Below, in pieces: positions 43,147-52,036 of a stretch of 64,000 nucleotides of DNA. The position numbers and the translations under genes were made by a program. Position 1 is the first letter of the stretch, and every line of letters begins with the position of its first letter. The notes beneath the pieces are model-generated. The model did not search any database, was not told the origin of the DNA, and saw only the letters and a list, made by a program, of their open reading frames with translations. Source of the stretch: RUG023 sp900315435 (lineage in GTDB: Bacteria; Spirochaetota; Spirochaetia; Sphaerochaetales; Sphaerochaetaceae); assembly GCA_902788205.1 (NCBI GenBank), contig CADAJJ010000001.1, forward strand, positions 108,128 through 172,127, given 5' to 3'.

Positions 43147-45030
43147 TTAGTTTTCGCTTTTCACCGTTTCCCTGAACGGATCATATTTGTATCCGGACCA
43201 CTCCATGCCGAGCTGGTTGGAGAATTCCAGAATGTTGAGACGCACACCATGCACGATCACGCTGAGCAGGCACATGACGATATTCAGCGTATGCCCGAGC
43301 AGCACGATCAGCATGAAGCCGATGACACCGACCAATCTCCCCGCCCCGGCGACCCCGAGAGCCATCGAGTTGAACGACTGGCTGATGGCGAAGCCCGCCA
43401 TACCAACCGCAAACAGACGGATATAGCTCATGATGTTGCTGAAGCAGCTGATGGTGTCGAGGAAGGTGGGAAGGAAGCCCATCAGACCCTCTTTGACGCC
43501 ATCGGAGAACTTCTTGCCCGCGTCCTGGTTCCTGAAGAGGATGACCACCACATAGCCGACGGCGACAATCTTCAGGATTGTCATCGTATCCAGCATGAGC
43601 GGGAGTCTGACCGAGGGAAGCAGCATGGTCAGGATCAGCTGGTAGAGCACCACCAGATCGACAAACCAGGCCACATCGCTCACCCAGCTCAGGTTCTTGC
43701 GCGGCAGCTTGTACAGGACATTCATCACGCAGGCCAGCGCCAGCTGGACAGTGCCGAGGATGAAGCAGAAGTTCATCACGTTGTCCTGCACCGTCTTGGC
43801 GTCCATCACCTCGCCGCTCGCCTTCAGGAACAGCTGGGGAATGTTCGCCAGCGTCGGAATGACCAGCATGCGCAGGAAGGGCACGTGTTCCAGGATCCAG
43901 GTCGAGCCGAACCAGGTGCCGGTCACCGCGCCCCAGACGATTGTCGCGATCGCCAGGACAATGACCAGCATGTTGGTGTCGGTCCATTCCTTCTGGGCCT
44001 TGCGAAGTCCCAGCCCGGCCAGCAGGAAGACCAGTCCGTATCCGCCATCTCCGATGATCATCGCGAAGAAGACCATGAAGAAGAGCAGGAACGGAACGGA
44101 AATATCCCGTTCCCGGTAGCCCGGATAGGTACCGAGGATGTTGTAGATCGGCTGCATCAGGCTGAAGCCCTTGGGATAGCGCAGCAGGGTCGGCGGATTG
44201 TCGTCATCCTCCGGATCCTCCAACGCGTAGCCCCACCCTTCGCGCCCGGCCAACTCGGTGAACGATGACTCGATACGGGCAGGAAGGTACCCCACAAGAT
44301 AGGAAAGGACGTCGTCCCCGCCCATCTCGTCGCTGGTCTTCTGGAAGATGGCGGCCTGGACGTTCACCTTCTCGGCGCGCTTCAACGCATCGAGATAGGC
44401 GACTCCTCCCTCGAGCTCGGCTTGGATGCCCTCCAGCTGCTTGCGGCTCGTCTCAAGCTCGTCGCGGAGCGTCTGGGCGTCCTTGGCCGGCAGGTCGAAG
44501 CGACGACCGCCGGGCACATAGGCATCGCTGCCAACGACGGCGATGGCCTTCTGGCCATCCACATCGCTGAGGACAATCAACGGAATGCTGGCATCCAGCG
44601 ACGCCAGTTCCTTGGGCCCGATCGTATAGAAAGCCAGCTTGATGCCCTGCCTCTCCAGTGCCTTCAGCTCCTCCACATGGAAGTCGCCCCAGCCTTGGAT
44701 CCGCTCGAGCTCGCGGGTATCGCCTGCCACCAGCTCGTTCAACGCCTTGCGCTGGTCAAGGAGCGCCGTGAGCCGTCCAGCCCATTGCGAGAATGCCTTC
44801 TCGTCCAGTTGTTTCTGGGGAGTCTTCTTCGCATCGCCGAACTCCAGCAAAGCGCTTTCGATCCTCGCGTAGTTCTCGGCCTGTTTGCCAATCTCGTCGG
44901 CCTTTCCACTATGCACCGGTTTCGGAGCATCCTGGACATGGACGATGCCTGCCTTGCGCAGGGCCTTGAGCATTTGCCTCTTGCGGGCGGTCTGCACGAC
45001 AAGATAGACCTTTTTCATCGGTTCAATCAT
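43147..45030 (-). CDS. atpI: V-type ATP synthase subunit I
   Basis: Subunit I, 627 residues, joins stator and membrane ring. The N-terminal half (1-330) is cytosolic and partly coiled coil. The C-terminal half holds about seven membrane segments, beginning PFLLFFMVFFAMIIGDGGYGLVF. The conserved arginine expected in TM7 fits SYIRLFAVGMAGFAIS. It overlaps neither neighbour; atpD lies four bases upstream. Confidence 0.94.
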   Translation of the reverse strand: MIEPMKKVYLVVQTARKRQMLKALRKAGIVHVQDAPKPVHSGKADEIGKQAENYARIESALLEFGDAKKTPQKQLDEKAFSQWAGRLTALLDQRKALNELVAGDTRELERIQGWGDFHVEELKALERQGIKLAFYTIGPKELASLDASIPLIVLSDVDGQKAIAVVGSDAYVPGGRRFDLPAKDAQTLRDELETSRKQLEGIQAELEGGVAYLDALKRAEKVNVQAAIFQKTSDEMGGDDVLSYLVGYLPARIESSFTELAGREGWGYALEDPEDDDNPPTLLRYPKGFSLMQPIYNILGTYPGYRERDISVPFLLFFMVFFAMIIGDGGYGLVFLLAGLGLRKAQKEWTDTNMLVIVLAIATIVWGAVTGTWFGSTWILEHVPFLRMLVIPTLANIPQLFLKASGEVMDAKTVQDNVMNFCFILGTVQLALACVMNVLYKLPRKNLSWVSDVAWFVDLVVLYQLILTMLLPSVRLPLMLDTMTILKIVAVGYVVVILFRNQDAGKKFSDGVKEGLMGFLPTFLDTISCFSNIMSYIRLFAVGMAGFAISQSFNSMALGVAGAGRLVGVIGFMLIVLLGHTLNIVMCLLSVIVHGVRLNILEFSNQLGMEWSGYKYDPFRETVKSEN

Positions 45031-45033
45031 CGT

Positions 45034-45648
45034 TTAGGCCTCCCGTACCAGTTTCTTCTTGGCGATCTTACCACGGACGACCGCACTGGTCTGCTGGTCG
45101 CCGAGGTAAATTCCGATACGACGGATATTCTCCTTCGCCTGCGGAATCTTCACTTTCTCAAACAGATTGACGCGCTGCGTCGTGGTCCTGAGCTCCTTGC
45201 CCAGCAGGTCGACCTGCTGCTCCAGAGTCCGTACCAGCGCATCGTACCGTGCCACATCCCGCAAGGCGCTGAGCCCCTTGTCCACCCAGAGCGGATAGGC
45301 GTTCAAGTCATAGACGATCGGCTTGAACTCCAGCTCCTTGAAGACGGGGATCTTGACGCCGGCGATATTGCCGGTGGTCTGGACCACCTTGTCGACCTTC
45401 ACCAGATGCTCGATCTTCAGCGACGGGCTGAACGCCGTGTTCTCGTTGTAGACGGCAATCCAATCCTGCATGCCGGCAACCACTGCCTTCTGCTTCGCTT
45501 TCAGCTCCTCCATCTGGCTCTGGATCTGACGGATGACCATCTGCAGTTGCTGTTTCTTCAGCTGCAGAGTCGGCAGATACCGCTGGAACTGCTTCAGCGC
45601 GTCTTTCTGGACTTTCTGCTCGTTTTTCGTCAGTTTGACGGCCATCAC
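45034..45648 (-). CDS. atpD: V-type ATP synthase subunit D
   Basis: Subunit D, 204 residues, is the central rotor shaft. It is almost all charged and helical, with long N- and C-terminal coiled-coil segments (LKLKKQQLQMVIRQIQSQMEE-like and RTTTQRVNLFEKVKIPQ). The motif RVNLFEK and the start at MMAVKLTKNEQKVQ are typical. It lies ten bases after atpB. Confidence 0.93.
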   Translation of the reverse strand: MMAVKLTKNEQKVQKDALKQFQRYLPTLQLKKQQLQMVIRQIQSQMEELKAKQKAVVAGMQDWIAVYNENTAFSPSLKIEHLVKVDKVVQTTGNIAGVKIPVFKELEFKPIVYDLNAYPLWVDKGLSALRDVARYDALVRTLEQQVDLLGKELRTTTQRVNLFEKVKIPQAKENIRRIGIYLGDQQTSAVVRGKIAKKKLVREA

Positions 45649-45657
45649 CTATCTCCC

Positions 45658-46962
45658 TTACGCCAACTTCTTTGGCCAGCGCTCGTTGATCAGGTCGCTC
45701 TTCAGTCCGGTCTCGTTTGGCTCGAAGCACTCGGCGAGGATTTCCCATCCGAGGTCAAGAGCCTGCTCGAGAGGAATATTGACCGAAAGGTCCATCAACC
45801 TGCTTTCGAACAATGCCCCATACTTCAAGAGCTTCTCGTCCCAGTCGGTCATCATGAAACCCATCGACTTCTTCTCTACCGTGTCCTTGTATTGGGCGTA
45901 GAGCTTGATCATGGCGTCCATCAGCGAACGGTGGTCGTCACGGGTGTCCTTGTTGACGTTCTGCTTCAGACGGGACAAGGAGCCAAAAGGCTCGATGTGG
46001 CCGTTCTTCAGGTAATACTGGCCCTCGGTGATGTATCCGGTGTTGTCCGGAACCGGGTGCGTGACATCGTCGCCAGGCATCGTGGTGACACCAAGGATGG
46101 TGACCGATCCGGCTCCCTCGAACTCGACCGCCTTCTCGTAGCGGCTGGCCAGGGAACTGTACAGGTCGCCCGGATATCCCCGGTTGGACGGAACCTGGTC
46201 CATCGTGATGGCGATTTCCTTCATGGCATCGCAGTAGTTGGTCATGTCGGTGAGCAACACCAGCACTTTCTTGCCGTCCAGGGCGAAACGCTCTGCGACA
46301 GCCAAGGCCATATCCGGAATCATCATGCACTCGACTGTCGGGTCGCTGGCGGTATGGATGAACATGATGGTCCTGCTCATAGCCCCGCTCTTCTCCAGCG
46401 TATCGCGGAAGTAGAGATAGTCGTCATACTTCAATCCCATGCCGCCAAGGACGATCAAATCGACCTCGGCCTGCATGGCGATGCGGGCAAGCAACTGGTT
46501 GTATGGCTCGCCGCTGACACTGAAAATCGGGAGCTTCTGGCTCTCGACCAGCGTGTTGAAGACGTCGATCATCGGAATACCGGTCCTGATCATGGTCTTC
46601 GGAGTGATACGCTTGGCCGGGTTGACCGATGGGCCGCCGATGGCGATCATGTTGTCGGTCAAGGCAGGACCCTTGTCCCTAGGTTCGCCGGCACCATCGA
46701 AGACGCGACCAAGCAACGCGTCCGAATAGGAGACCTCCATGGCATGCCCGAGGAAGCGGACTTCGTCCCCCGTGGAGACACCTTGGGCTCCGGCGAACAC
46801 CTGCAGGCTGACCAGGTCATGGTCGAGCTTGATGACGTTGGCGTAGCTGTTGCCCAGCTTGGTCTTCACGATGGCAAGGTCATTGTTCCGTACTCCAGCG
46901 GCGTGCAGCGTGATGACGTTGCCGACAATGGATTCAATTTTCGTATAAACCTTCTGCATCAT
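45658..46962 (-). CDS. atpB: V-type ATP synthase subunit B
   Basis: Subunit B, 434 residues, is the non-catalytic nucleotide-binding subunit of the V1 head. It has the subunit-B family sequence around IGGPSVNPAKRITPKTMIRT, PIFSVSGEPYNQLLARIA (no intact P-loop, as expected) and VLVLLTDMTNYCDAMKEI. It lies between atpA and atpD with eight- and nine-base gaps. Confidence 0.96.
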   Translation of the reverse strand: MMQKVYTKIESIVGNVITLHAAGVRNNDLAIVKTKLGNSYANVIKLDHDLVSLQVFAGAQGVSTGDEVRFLGHAMEVSYSDALLGRVFDGAGEPRDKGPALTDNMIAIGGPSVNPAKRITPKTMIRTGIPMIDVFNTLVESQKLPIFSVSGEPYNQLLARIAMQAEVDLIVLGGMGLKYDDYLYFRDTLEKSGAMSRTIMFIHTASDPTVECMMIPDMALAVAERFALDGKKVLVLLTDMTNYCDAMKEIAITMDQVPSNRGYPGDLYSSLASRYEKAVEFEGAGSVTILGVTTMPGDDVTHPVPDNTGYITEGQYYLKNGHIEPFGSLSRLKQNVNKDTRDDHRSLMDAMIKLYAQYKDTVEKKSMGFMMTDWDEKLLKYGALFESRLMDLSVNIPLEQALDLGWEILAECFEPNETGLKSDLINERWPKKLA

Positions 46963-46970
46963 CCGACTCC

Positions 46971-48728
46971 TTAGAAAAGCTTCTCCGCTTCCTTGTCATA
47001 GGAGGCGAACTTTGTTTCGACCAGCTTGCGCATCTTCTCTTCCTGGGACTTGAAGTCCCCGCTCTGCCAAGCCATGCCGTTCCAGTCAAGGAACATCTGT
47101 CTCAGCTGGTTGAAGAACGACCTGACCTCGGACTTGTCCTCGAACCGGAAACTTGCCGCAAGGATGTGGAAGAGCAGGTCGAAGGTGTACCGCTGGCGCT
47201 CCACCTCGACGGACGAATCGACCGGGTCGAAGGAGTTCTGCTGCAGGTAGACCGCATCGAGGAACTCCTCCTTCTGGTAGGTGACATAATCGTCCACGCT
47301 GGTTCCCTCCTCGCCGACAACCTTCATCATCTGGTTGACTTCGTTGCCTTTGAACAGGATGGAACGGGCATACTCGACCTTCTGGGCGGGGATGATGCCC
47401 ACGTACTTGCTCCAGGAGGTCAACGGGTCGATGGCAGGATACTTGCGGGCGTCGGACCGTTCACGGGAAAGTCCGTGGAAGGCTCCGACCACCTTCAGGG
47501 TGGCCTGGGTCACAGGTTCCTCGAAGTTGCCGCCGGCAGGGCTGACGGTGCCGCCGATGGTGACCGAGCCGATCTTGCCGTTTCTCAACTTGACCTTGCC
47601 AGCGCGCTCGTAGAAGCTGGAAATGCGGCTTTCCAGATAGGCAGGAAACGCCTCCTCGCCCGGAATCTCTTCCAGACGGCCGCTCATCTCCCGCATCGCC
47701 TGAGCCCATCGGCTGGTGGAGTCGGCGAGCATCAGGACGTTCAGCCCCATCTCGCGGTAATACTCGGCCATGGTGACCGCCGTATACACGGAGGCCTCAC
47801 GGGCGGCGACAGGCATCGAAGAGGTATTGCAGATGATGATGGTCCTCTCCATCAAGCTGCGGCCCGTCTTCGGGTCGTTCAGCTCGGGGAACTCCTTCAG
47901 GATCTCGACGACCTCGCCGGCACGCTCTCCGCAGGCGGCGATGATGACGATATCGGCATCAGCGTTGCGGCTTTCCATGTGCTGAAGGACGGTCTTGCCG
48001 GCTCCGAACGGTCCGGGCACGCAGAAAGTCCCCCCCTTGGCGACCGGCAGAAACGTGTCGATCGGGCGGATCTTCATCACCATCGGCTCATCCGGTCTGA
48101 GACGCTCCTCATAGTTGGTGATCGCCCTTTTGACCGGCCAGGAGAAGACCATGGTGAGCTTGTGCTCCACACCCTTTGCATCGGTGACCACGGCAATCTC
48201 GTCACGGACGTTGTAGGTTCCCTTCGCCTTGATCGACTTGACGGTGTACTCTCCTTCCGGGAAGGAGAATGGAACCATGATCTGGTGCTGGAAGATTCCC
48301 TCGGGAACCCAGCCGACGGAATCGGCGGGACGGAGTTTGTCTCCAACCTTTGCCAACGGGGTGAACTCCCACTCCTTGTCGGGAATCGGGTTCAGGTAGA
48401 CGCCGCGCTGCAGGAAGAAGCCGCACTGCTGGGCCATTTCCGGAAGCGGGTTCTGCAAACCGTCGTAGATCTGGGTAAGCAAGCCCGGTCCAAGCTCGAC
48501 GGAGAGCATCTCCCCGGTAAACTCGACGGCATCGCCGACCGCGACGCCGTTGGTGCTCTCGAACACCTGCATGCTCGCCGTCTTGCCGTTGATTCTGATG
48601 ACCTCGCCTTTGAGACGGGTATCTCCGCTATGGATGTAGCCCACCTCGTTCATGCTGATCGCGTCATCGAATGCTACTGCAACCATGTTGCCGTTTACTG
48701 CGACAACACGTCCATTTGTATGTGCCAT
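46971..48728 (-). CDS. atpA: V-type ATP synthase catalytic subunit A
   Basis: Catalytic A subunit, 585 residues, with the P-loop GPFGAGKTVLQHM around residue 230, the non-homologous insertion typical of A subunits before it, and IIIAACGERAGEVVEIL and SMPVAAREASVYTAVT later. The ATG at 48728 is preceded by GGAG; an in-frame GTG at 48740 overlaps the upstream stop and is less likely. ATP hydrolysis here drives rotation and ion pumping. Confidence 0.97.
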   Translation of the reverse strand: MAHTNGRVVAVNGNMVAVAFDDAISMNEVGYIHSGDTRLKGEVIRINGKTASMQVFESTNGVAVGDAVEFTGEMLSVELGPGLLTQIYDGLQNPLPEMAQQCGFFLQRGVYLNPIPDKEWEFTPLAKVGDKLRPADSVGWVPEGIFQHQIMVPFSFPEGEYTVKSIKAKGTYNVRDEIAVVTDAKGVEHKLTMVFSWPVKRAITNYEERLRPDEPMVMKIRPIDTFLPVAKGGTFCVPGPFGAGKTVLQHMESRNADADIVIIAACGERAGEVVEILKEFPELNDPKTGRSLMERTIIICNTSSMPVAAREASVYTAVTMAEYYREMGLNVLMLADSTSRWAQAMREMSGRLEEIPGEEAFPAYLESRISSFYERAGKVKLRNGKIGSVTIGGTVSPAGGNFEEPVTQATLKVVGAFHGLSRERSDARKYPAIDPLTSWSKYVGIIPAQKVEYARSILFKGNEVNQMMKVVGEEGTSVDDYVTYQKEEFLDAVYLQQNSFDPVDSSVEVERQRYTFDLLFHILAASFRFEDKSEVRSFFNQLRQMFLDWNGMAWQSGDFKSQEEKMRKLVETKFASYDKEAEKLF

Positions 48729-48739
48729 AGACAACTCCA

Positions 48740-49273
48740 CTACATTGACTTGATGTCGGATTCCAGCTGCTGGAACAGCCGTTGGAACTCCGCATTGCCA
48801 GCCTCTTGGGTAAAGAGGCTCTTCCTGGTGATGATACCGAGCTTCAGCGCGTAGGCGAGAAGACCGTCGAGATCGAACACATGCTGTGCGCTCATCTCGT
48901 CAAGATAGTTCCACTTGAGCACGATCAACGCCATCTCGCCATCGAGCACATTCTCGTCGGCAAGCGCCTTGCGGACCGCCTCGGCGATCACGTAGCTTTT
49001 CGCTCCGTCATTCCGATAGGTCTCCGGACTCATGCCAAGCTTGTGCGCGCGCTGTTCGCTGAGTTCACTCTGTACCATCTGGCAGAACGTCTGGTACTTC
49101 TTCAGGAAACGATTGCCTGAAGGAGTACCGTCAAGGGCGCACTGCACCTGGTGGTAGTCACCCGAGCCCAGATTGCTTTTGCAAGCAGCCAAAAACTGCT
49201 CCACCGTGATGGGGCTGGGGCTGTCGTAGCGAAGCATCGGGAGCGAAGTGACCAGATAATAATAGGAACCCAA
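48740..49273 (-). CDS. DUF2764-family protein in the V-ATPase operon
   Basis: A 177-residue helical protein beginning MGSYYYLVTSLPMLRYDS, matching the DUF2764 family that occurs in spirochaete-type V-ATPase operons. It occupies the place between E and A where archaeal operons carry subunits C and F. A role as a C-like adaptor between rotor shaft and ring is an inference from position only. Eleven bases separate it from atpE. Confidence 0.8.
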   Translation of the reverse strand: MGSYYYLVTSLPMLRYDSPSPITVEQFLAACKSNLGSGDYHQVQCALDGTPSGNRFLKKYQTFCQMVQSELSEQRAHKLGMSPETYRNDGAKSYVIAEAVRKALADENVLDGEMALIVLKWNYLDEMSAQHVFDLDGLLAYALKLGIITRKSLFTQEAGNAEFQRLFQQLESDIKSM

Positions 49274-49284
49274 TTCCGTCCCCC

Positions 49285-49884
49285 TTATGCGGTGAAGACG
49301 ATTTTCGCCATCTCGTCACCCAGGAAGGGTTTGAGCAGGGAGGCAATCTCTTCCGCGCTGAAATCGTAGAAGCCGCTGCCGTCTTTTTCCGCGATGCGGA
49401 ATCCCGTATCGACGCCACGCACCGGCTTGACGACCAGCCCGCCTTTCAGCTCGTCGGCCAGGCTGGCGGCCAGCTCCTGGCACAGCGCCTTGCAGGCCTT
49501 CTCGTTGACCTGGATTTCCTCTTTCTTGGTGTCGACCACTCCGCTCTTGACCACACTGGCGATCAGGGAGGCGAGCTCGCTTGCGGAAAGAGCCTTCTCC
49601 ACGCGGGCTTCAAGCAGGCGGTCCAGCTGGGCGCTCAGGGCCTTTTTCAGCGAAAGCTCGACGTCGCGTCCGGCCTGGGCGAGCGTCGCGCGGGCACTGG
49701 CGTCACGCACGCTGAGCTCACGTTCGGTGTCAGCCTTCAGCTGGGCTGCGTCACGCTTTGCCTGCTCCACGATCTGCTGTGCCTGGGCTTTCGCCGCGCT
49801 CACGATCTTGTCGGCATCTCTCTGCGCTGCCTCGACCCCGTCCTTCCGGATGGAAGCAACCAAATCCTCAATCTGTAATGCCAT
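49285..49884 (-). CDS. atpE: V-type ATP synthase subunit E
   Basis: Subunit E, 199 residues from the ATG at 49884, with AGGTAGGA upstream. A long Ala/Glu/Lys-rich N-terminal helix (ASIRKDGVEAAQRDADKIVS) and a C-terminal globular part (GFRIAEKDGSGFYDFSAEEI) form the peripheral stalk. It is the first gene of the operon. In-frame codons upstream to 49908 lie in the leader. Confidence 0.9.
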   Translation of the reverse strand: MALQIEDLVASIRKDGVEAAQRDADKIVSAAKAQAQQIVEQAKRDAAQLKADTERELSVRDASARATLAQAGRDVELSLKKALSAQLDRLLEARVEKALSASELASLIASVVKSGVVDTKKEEIQVNEKACKALCQELAASLADELKGGLVVKPVRGVDTGFRIAEKDGSGFYDFSAEEIASLLKPFLGDEMAKIVFTA

Positions 49885-49932
49885 CTCGATTCCTACCTTC
49901 ATTTGCATGGTAACAAAAAAGTTTTCCCGGAG

Positions 49933-49961
49933 AGTATAGCAAATTTTTCCGAGAGCTGAAA
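49933..49961 (-). promoter_or_regulatory. V-ATPase operon promoter
   Basis: TTTCAG (49956-49961), 17-base spacer, TATACT (49933-49938). The leader is about 42 bases and has a Shine-Dalgarno sequence, in contrast with the leaderless promoters. Confidence 0.55.
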
Positions 49962-50021
49962 GGAAAACGCACGTTTCCCCACTTTTTTGGTATAGAAGCA
50001 GAAAGATTTGGGGATTTTTGC

Positions 50022-50027
50022 TATACT
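50022..50027 (+). promoter_or_regulatory. -10 box of the 107-residue gene
   Basis: TATACT with six bases to the ATG at 50034, the same spacing as tmk. No clear -35 box is seen at 16-18 bases. Confidence 0.45.
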
Positions 50028-50033
50028 GCCATC

Positions 50034-50357
50034 ATGCAAGAAACACGTTCGCACAAATATTTGCTTACCGATATGCCCAAGCGTGGCTTGATCCGGATCG
50101 TCGAAATCCAAGACGACAAGACCCTCCTGGTCCCTAGCGAGGACATTCAGAAGGACATGGTCCATATCCGCTTCCAGCTGGACATGGAACAGTTTCCCAA
50201 TGAGCCATTGCAGGAGGACTATACCCGTATCGGGCTGGAGCTCTTCTCCATCGAGCCGTACCTGGTGGTCGAGGAGAAGGACACCGACCTGACGGCTCTC
50301 GCCGAAAAGGAAATGGACAAGCTCGCCTTGGGCGGGGTCAAGCTTTATCGCGGATGA
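50034..50357 (+). CDS. Conserved-looking small protein of unknown function
   Basis: The product is a 107-residue soluble protein. It is acidic, with balanced charge and several short beta-type stretches (GLIRIVEIQDDKTLLVP, MVHIRFQLDM, LFSIEPYLVV), and no membrane segment. It sits between the V-ATPase promoter and the nucleoside phosphorylase gene, whose stop it overlaps by 20 bases in convergent orientation. No family recognised. The regular codon pattern and the promoter make it a real gene. Confidence 0.65.
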   Translation: MQETRSHKYLLTDMPKRGLIRIVEIQDDKTLLVPSEDIQKDMVHIRFQLDMEQFPNEPLQEDYTRIGLELFSIEPYLVVEEKDTDLTALAEKEMDKLALGGVKLYRG

Positions 50358-51114
50358 TCTGCTGCCGGACACCCTCGACGGCAACCCTGACCGCCACCTC
50401 GGTATCGAAGACCTTCGGGTTGGCCATGCCAAGCTTCTCACGCTCCTGGTTGCCGATGACATAGAAGCAGGCGCCGCTCCTTGCCCCGAGCCGCGCGCAG
50501 ACGGTGAAGAGCGTCGAACTCTCCATCTCGCTGGCCAGCACGCCAAGCCGCTTCCACGCCTCCCACTTGTACAGCAGGTCCGATGCGGTCGGCATCGCCT
50601 CAGGGTCATGCTGCCCGTAGAACGAGTCCTTGCTCTGGACCACGCCCGCATGCCAGTCAAGCTTCAGCTCCTTGCAGGCCGAGACCAGGCTCTCGGTGAC
50701 CGAGAAATCAGGAACAGCCGGATACTCGATCGGGGCGTACTCGCGGCTGGTACCGTCCTGGCGCACCGCTCCGGTGGCGACGACAACCGAGCCACCCATG
50801 ACGGACAGCTTGATGCCACCGCAGGTTCCCATGCGGACAAAAGTGTCACAGCCGCACTGGCTGAGCTCCTCGATGGCGATCGCGGTGGACGGCCCGCCGA
50901 TACCGGTCGAGCAGACAGTCACCGTCTCTCCCTCCAAGGATCCGTTCCAGATGACATATTCGCGGTTCTGGCTGACGAAACGGGGGTTCTCCAGATGCCT
51001 GGCGATTTTTTCCACCCTTCCAGGGTCTCCCGGAAGGATCACGTAGCGGCCGACGTCTCCCTTCTTGGTATGCAGATGGTACTGGATACCGGTTCCATTC
51101 ATATAATCAGACAT
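50338..51114 (-). CDS. udp: Nucleoside phosphorylase, uridine phosphorylase type
   Basis: A 258-residue NP-I family phosphorylase. The phosphate-binding GDPGRVEKIARHL, VCSTGIGGPSTAIAIEEL, FVRMGTCGGIKLSV and the specificity region VLASEMESSTLFTVCARLG fit uridine phosphorylases, which split uridine to uracil and ribose 1-phosphate. The SEMESS acidic site is intact. TACTAT ends six bases before the ATG. Convergent with the small gene at 50034. Confidence 0.88.
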   Translation of the reverse strand: MSDYMNGTGIQYHLHTKKGDVGRYVILPGDPGRVEKIARHLENPRFVSQNREYVIWNGSLEGETVTVCSTGIGGPSTAIAIEELSQCGCDTFVRMGTCGGIKLSVMGGSVVVATGAVRQDGTSREYAPIEYPAVPDFSVTESLVSACKELKLDWHAGVVQSKDSFYGQHDPEAMPTASDLLYKWEAWKRLGVLASEMESSTLFTVCARLGARSGACFYVIGNQEREKLGMANPKVFDTEVAVRVAVEGVRQQIIRDKA

Positions 51115-51120
51115 GGCCTT

Positions 51121-51151
51121 ATAGTAGCACAGCCGCTACCAGGCGGGGCAA
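51121..51151 (-). promoter_or_regulatory. udp promoter, weak
   Basis: TACTAT (51121-51126), six bases before the ATG; the nearest -35-like TTGCCC (51146-51151) is at 19 bases. Confidence 0.35.
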
Positions 51152-51160
51152 CCTTTCATC

Positions 51161-51189
51161 TTGCAATTAATCATCCGGTACAGTAGGTT
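51161..51189 (+). promoter_or_regulatory. Promoter of EamA-family gene
   Basis: TTGCAA (51161-51166), 17-base spacer, TAGGTT (51184-51189), seven bases to the ATG at 51197. Confidence 0.5.
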
Positions 51190-51196
51190 AGCCTGT

Positions 51197-52036
51197 ATGG
51201 GTTTTGTCATCTGTCTGTCGGCCTCGGCAATCTGGGGCATGGCTTTTGTCGCGCAAAGCGTCTCATCCGGTGTCGTAGGTCCCTGGACCTTCAACGGCAT
51301 TCGTTTCCTGATCGGGTTCCTCGTCCTTCTTCCCATCGTCATCAAGCGCAAGGACAAGATCCGCTCCAGCCTGAAGGGCGGTATGGCCTGCGGCATCGCC
51401 ATCACCCTCGCCTGCGTGATCCAGCAGGCGGGCATCGGTCTGCTATCCACCGGCAAGGCAGGCTTCATCACCAGCCTCTACATGGTCCTGGTCCCCTTCC
51501 TCGCCGTGATCACCGGACAGAAGGTGACCATGAAGAACTGGTTCTGCGTCTTTTTCGCCTTGGTCGGGCTTTTCCTGCTCTGCGGGGCCAAGATGGAAGG
51601 CTTCGGCAAGGGCGAGGCGCTGATGATGCTTTGCGCCTTCTTCTTCGCCCTGCAGATTCTGCTTGTCGACCATTTCCGGGAAGCCGACCCTTTGGTGCTC
51701 TCCGCATTCCAGTTCCTGGTTGCCGGCATCCTCTGCCTGCCCTTCATCTGTGCCGGCGAGCGACCGGACTTCGTTTCACTCCGCTCGGCCGCCATCCCTA
51801 TCCTCTATACCGGCATCATGTCCACCGGCGTCGCCTACACGTTGCAGGCGGTCGGACAGCGGATGCTCGGCCCAAGCCTCGCGGTCATCCTCCTTTCCAT
51901 GGAATCGGTATTCAGCGCCATCTTCGGCTTCCTGATTCTCGGGCAGCATCTGCGTGGCATCGAACTGGCCGGTTGTGCCATCGTCCTGGTCTCAGTCATT
52001 CTCAGCCAGGTGGATGTGGGTAGGTTCCGGAAATGA
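51197..52036 (+). CDS. EamA/DMT-family transporter
   Basis: A 279-residue membrane protein with about ten hydrophobic segments in two EamA repeats, starting MGFVICLSASAIWGMAFVAQ and with a second repeat around LMMLCAFFFALQILLVDHF. DMT transporters export or take up small metabolites; the substrate is unknown. The frame is open to a TTG at 51161, but that TTG is part of the -35 box. It overlaps the PHP gene by four bases. Confidence 0.9.
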   Translation: MGFVICLSASAIWGMAFVAQSVSSGVVGPWTFNGIRFLIGFLVLLPIVIKRKDKIRSSLKGGMACGIAITLACVIQQAGIGLLSTGKAGFITSLYMVLVPFLAVITGQKVTMKNWFCVFFALVGLFLLCGAKMEGFGKGEALMMLCAFFFALQILLVDHFREADPLVLSAFQFLVAGILCLPFICAGERPDFVSLRSAAIPILYTGIMSTGVAYTLQAVGQRMLGPSLAVILLSMESVFSAIFGFLILGQHLRGIELAGCAIVLVSVILSQVDVGRFRK

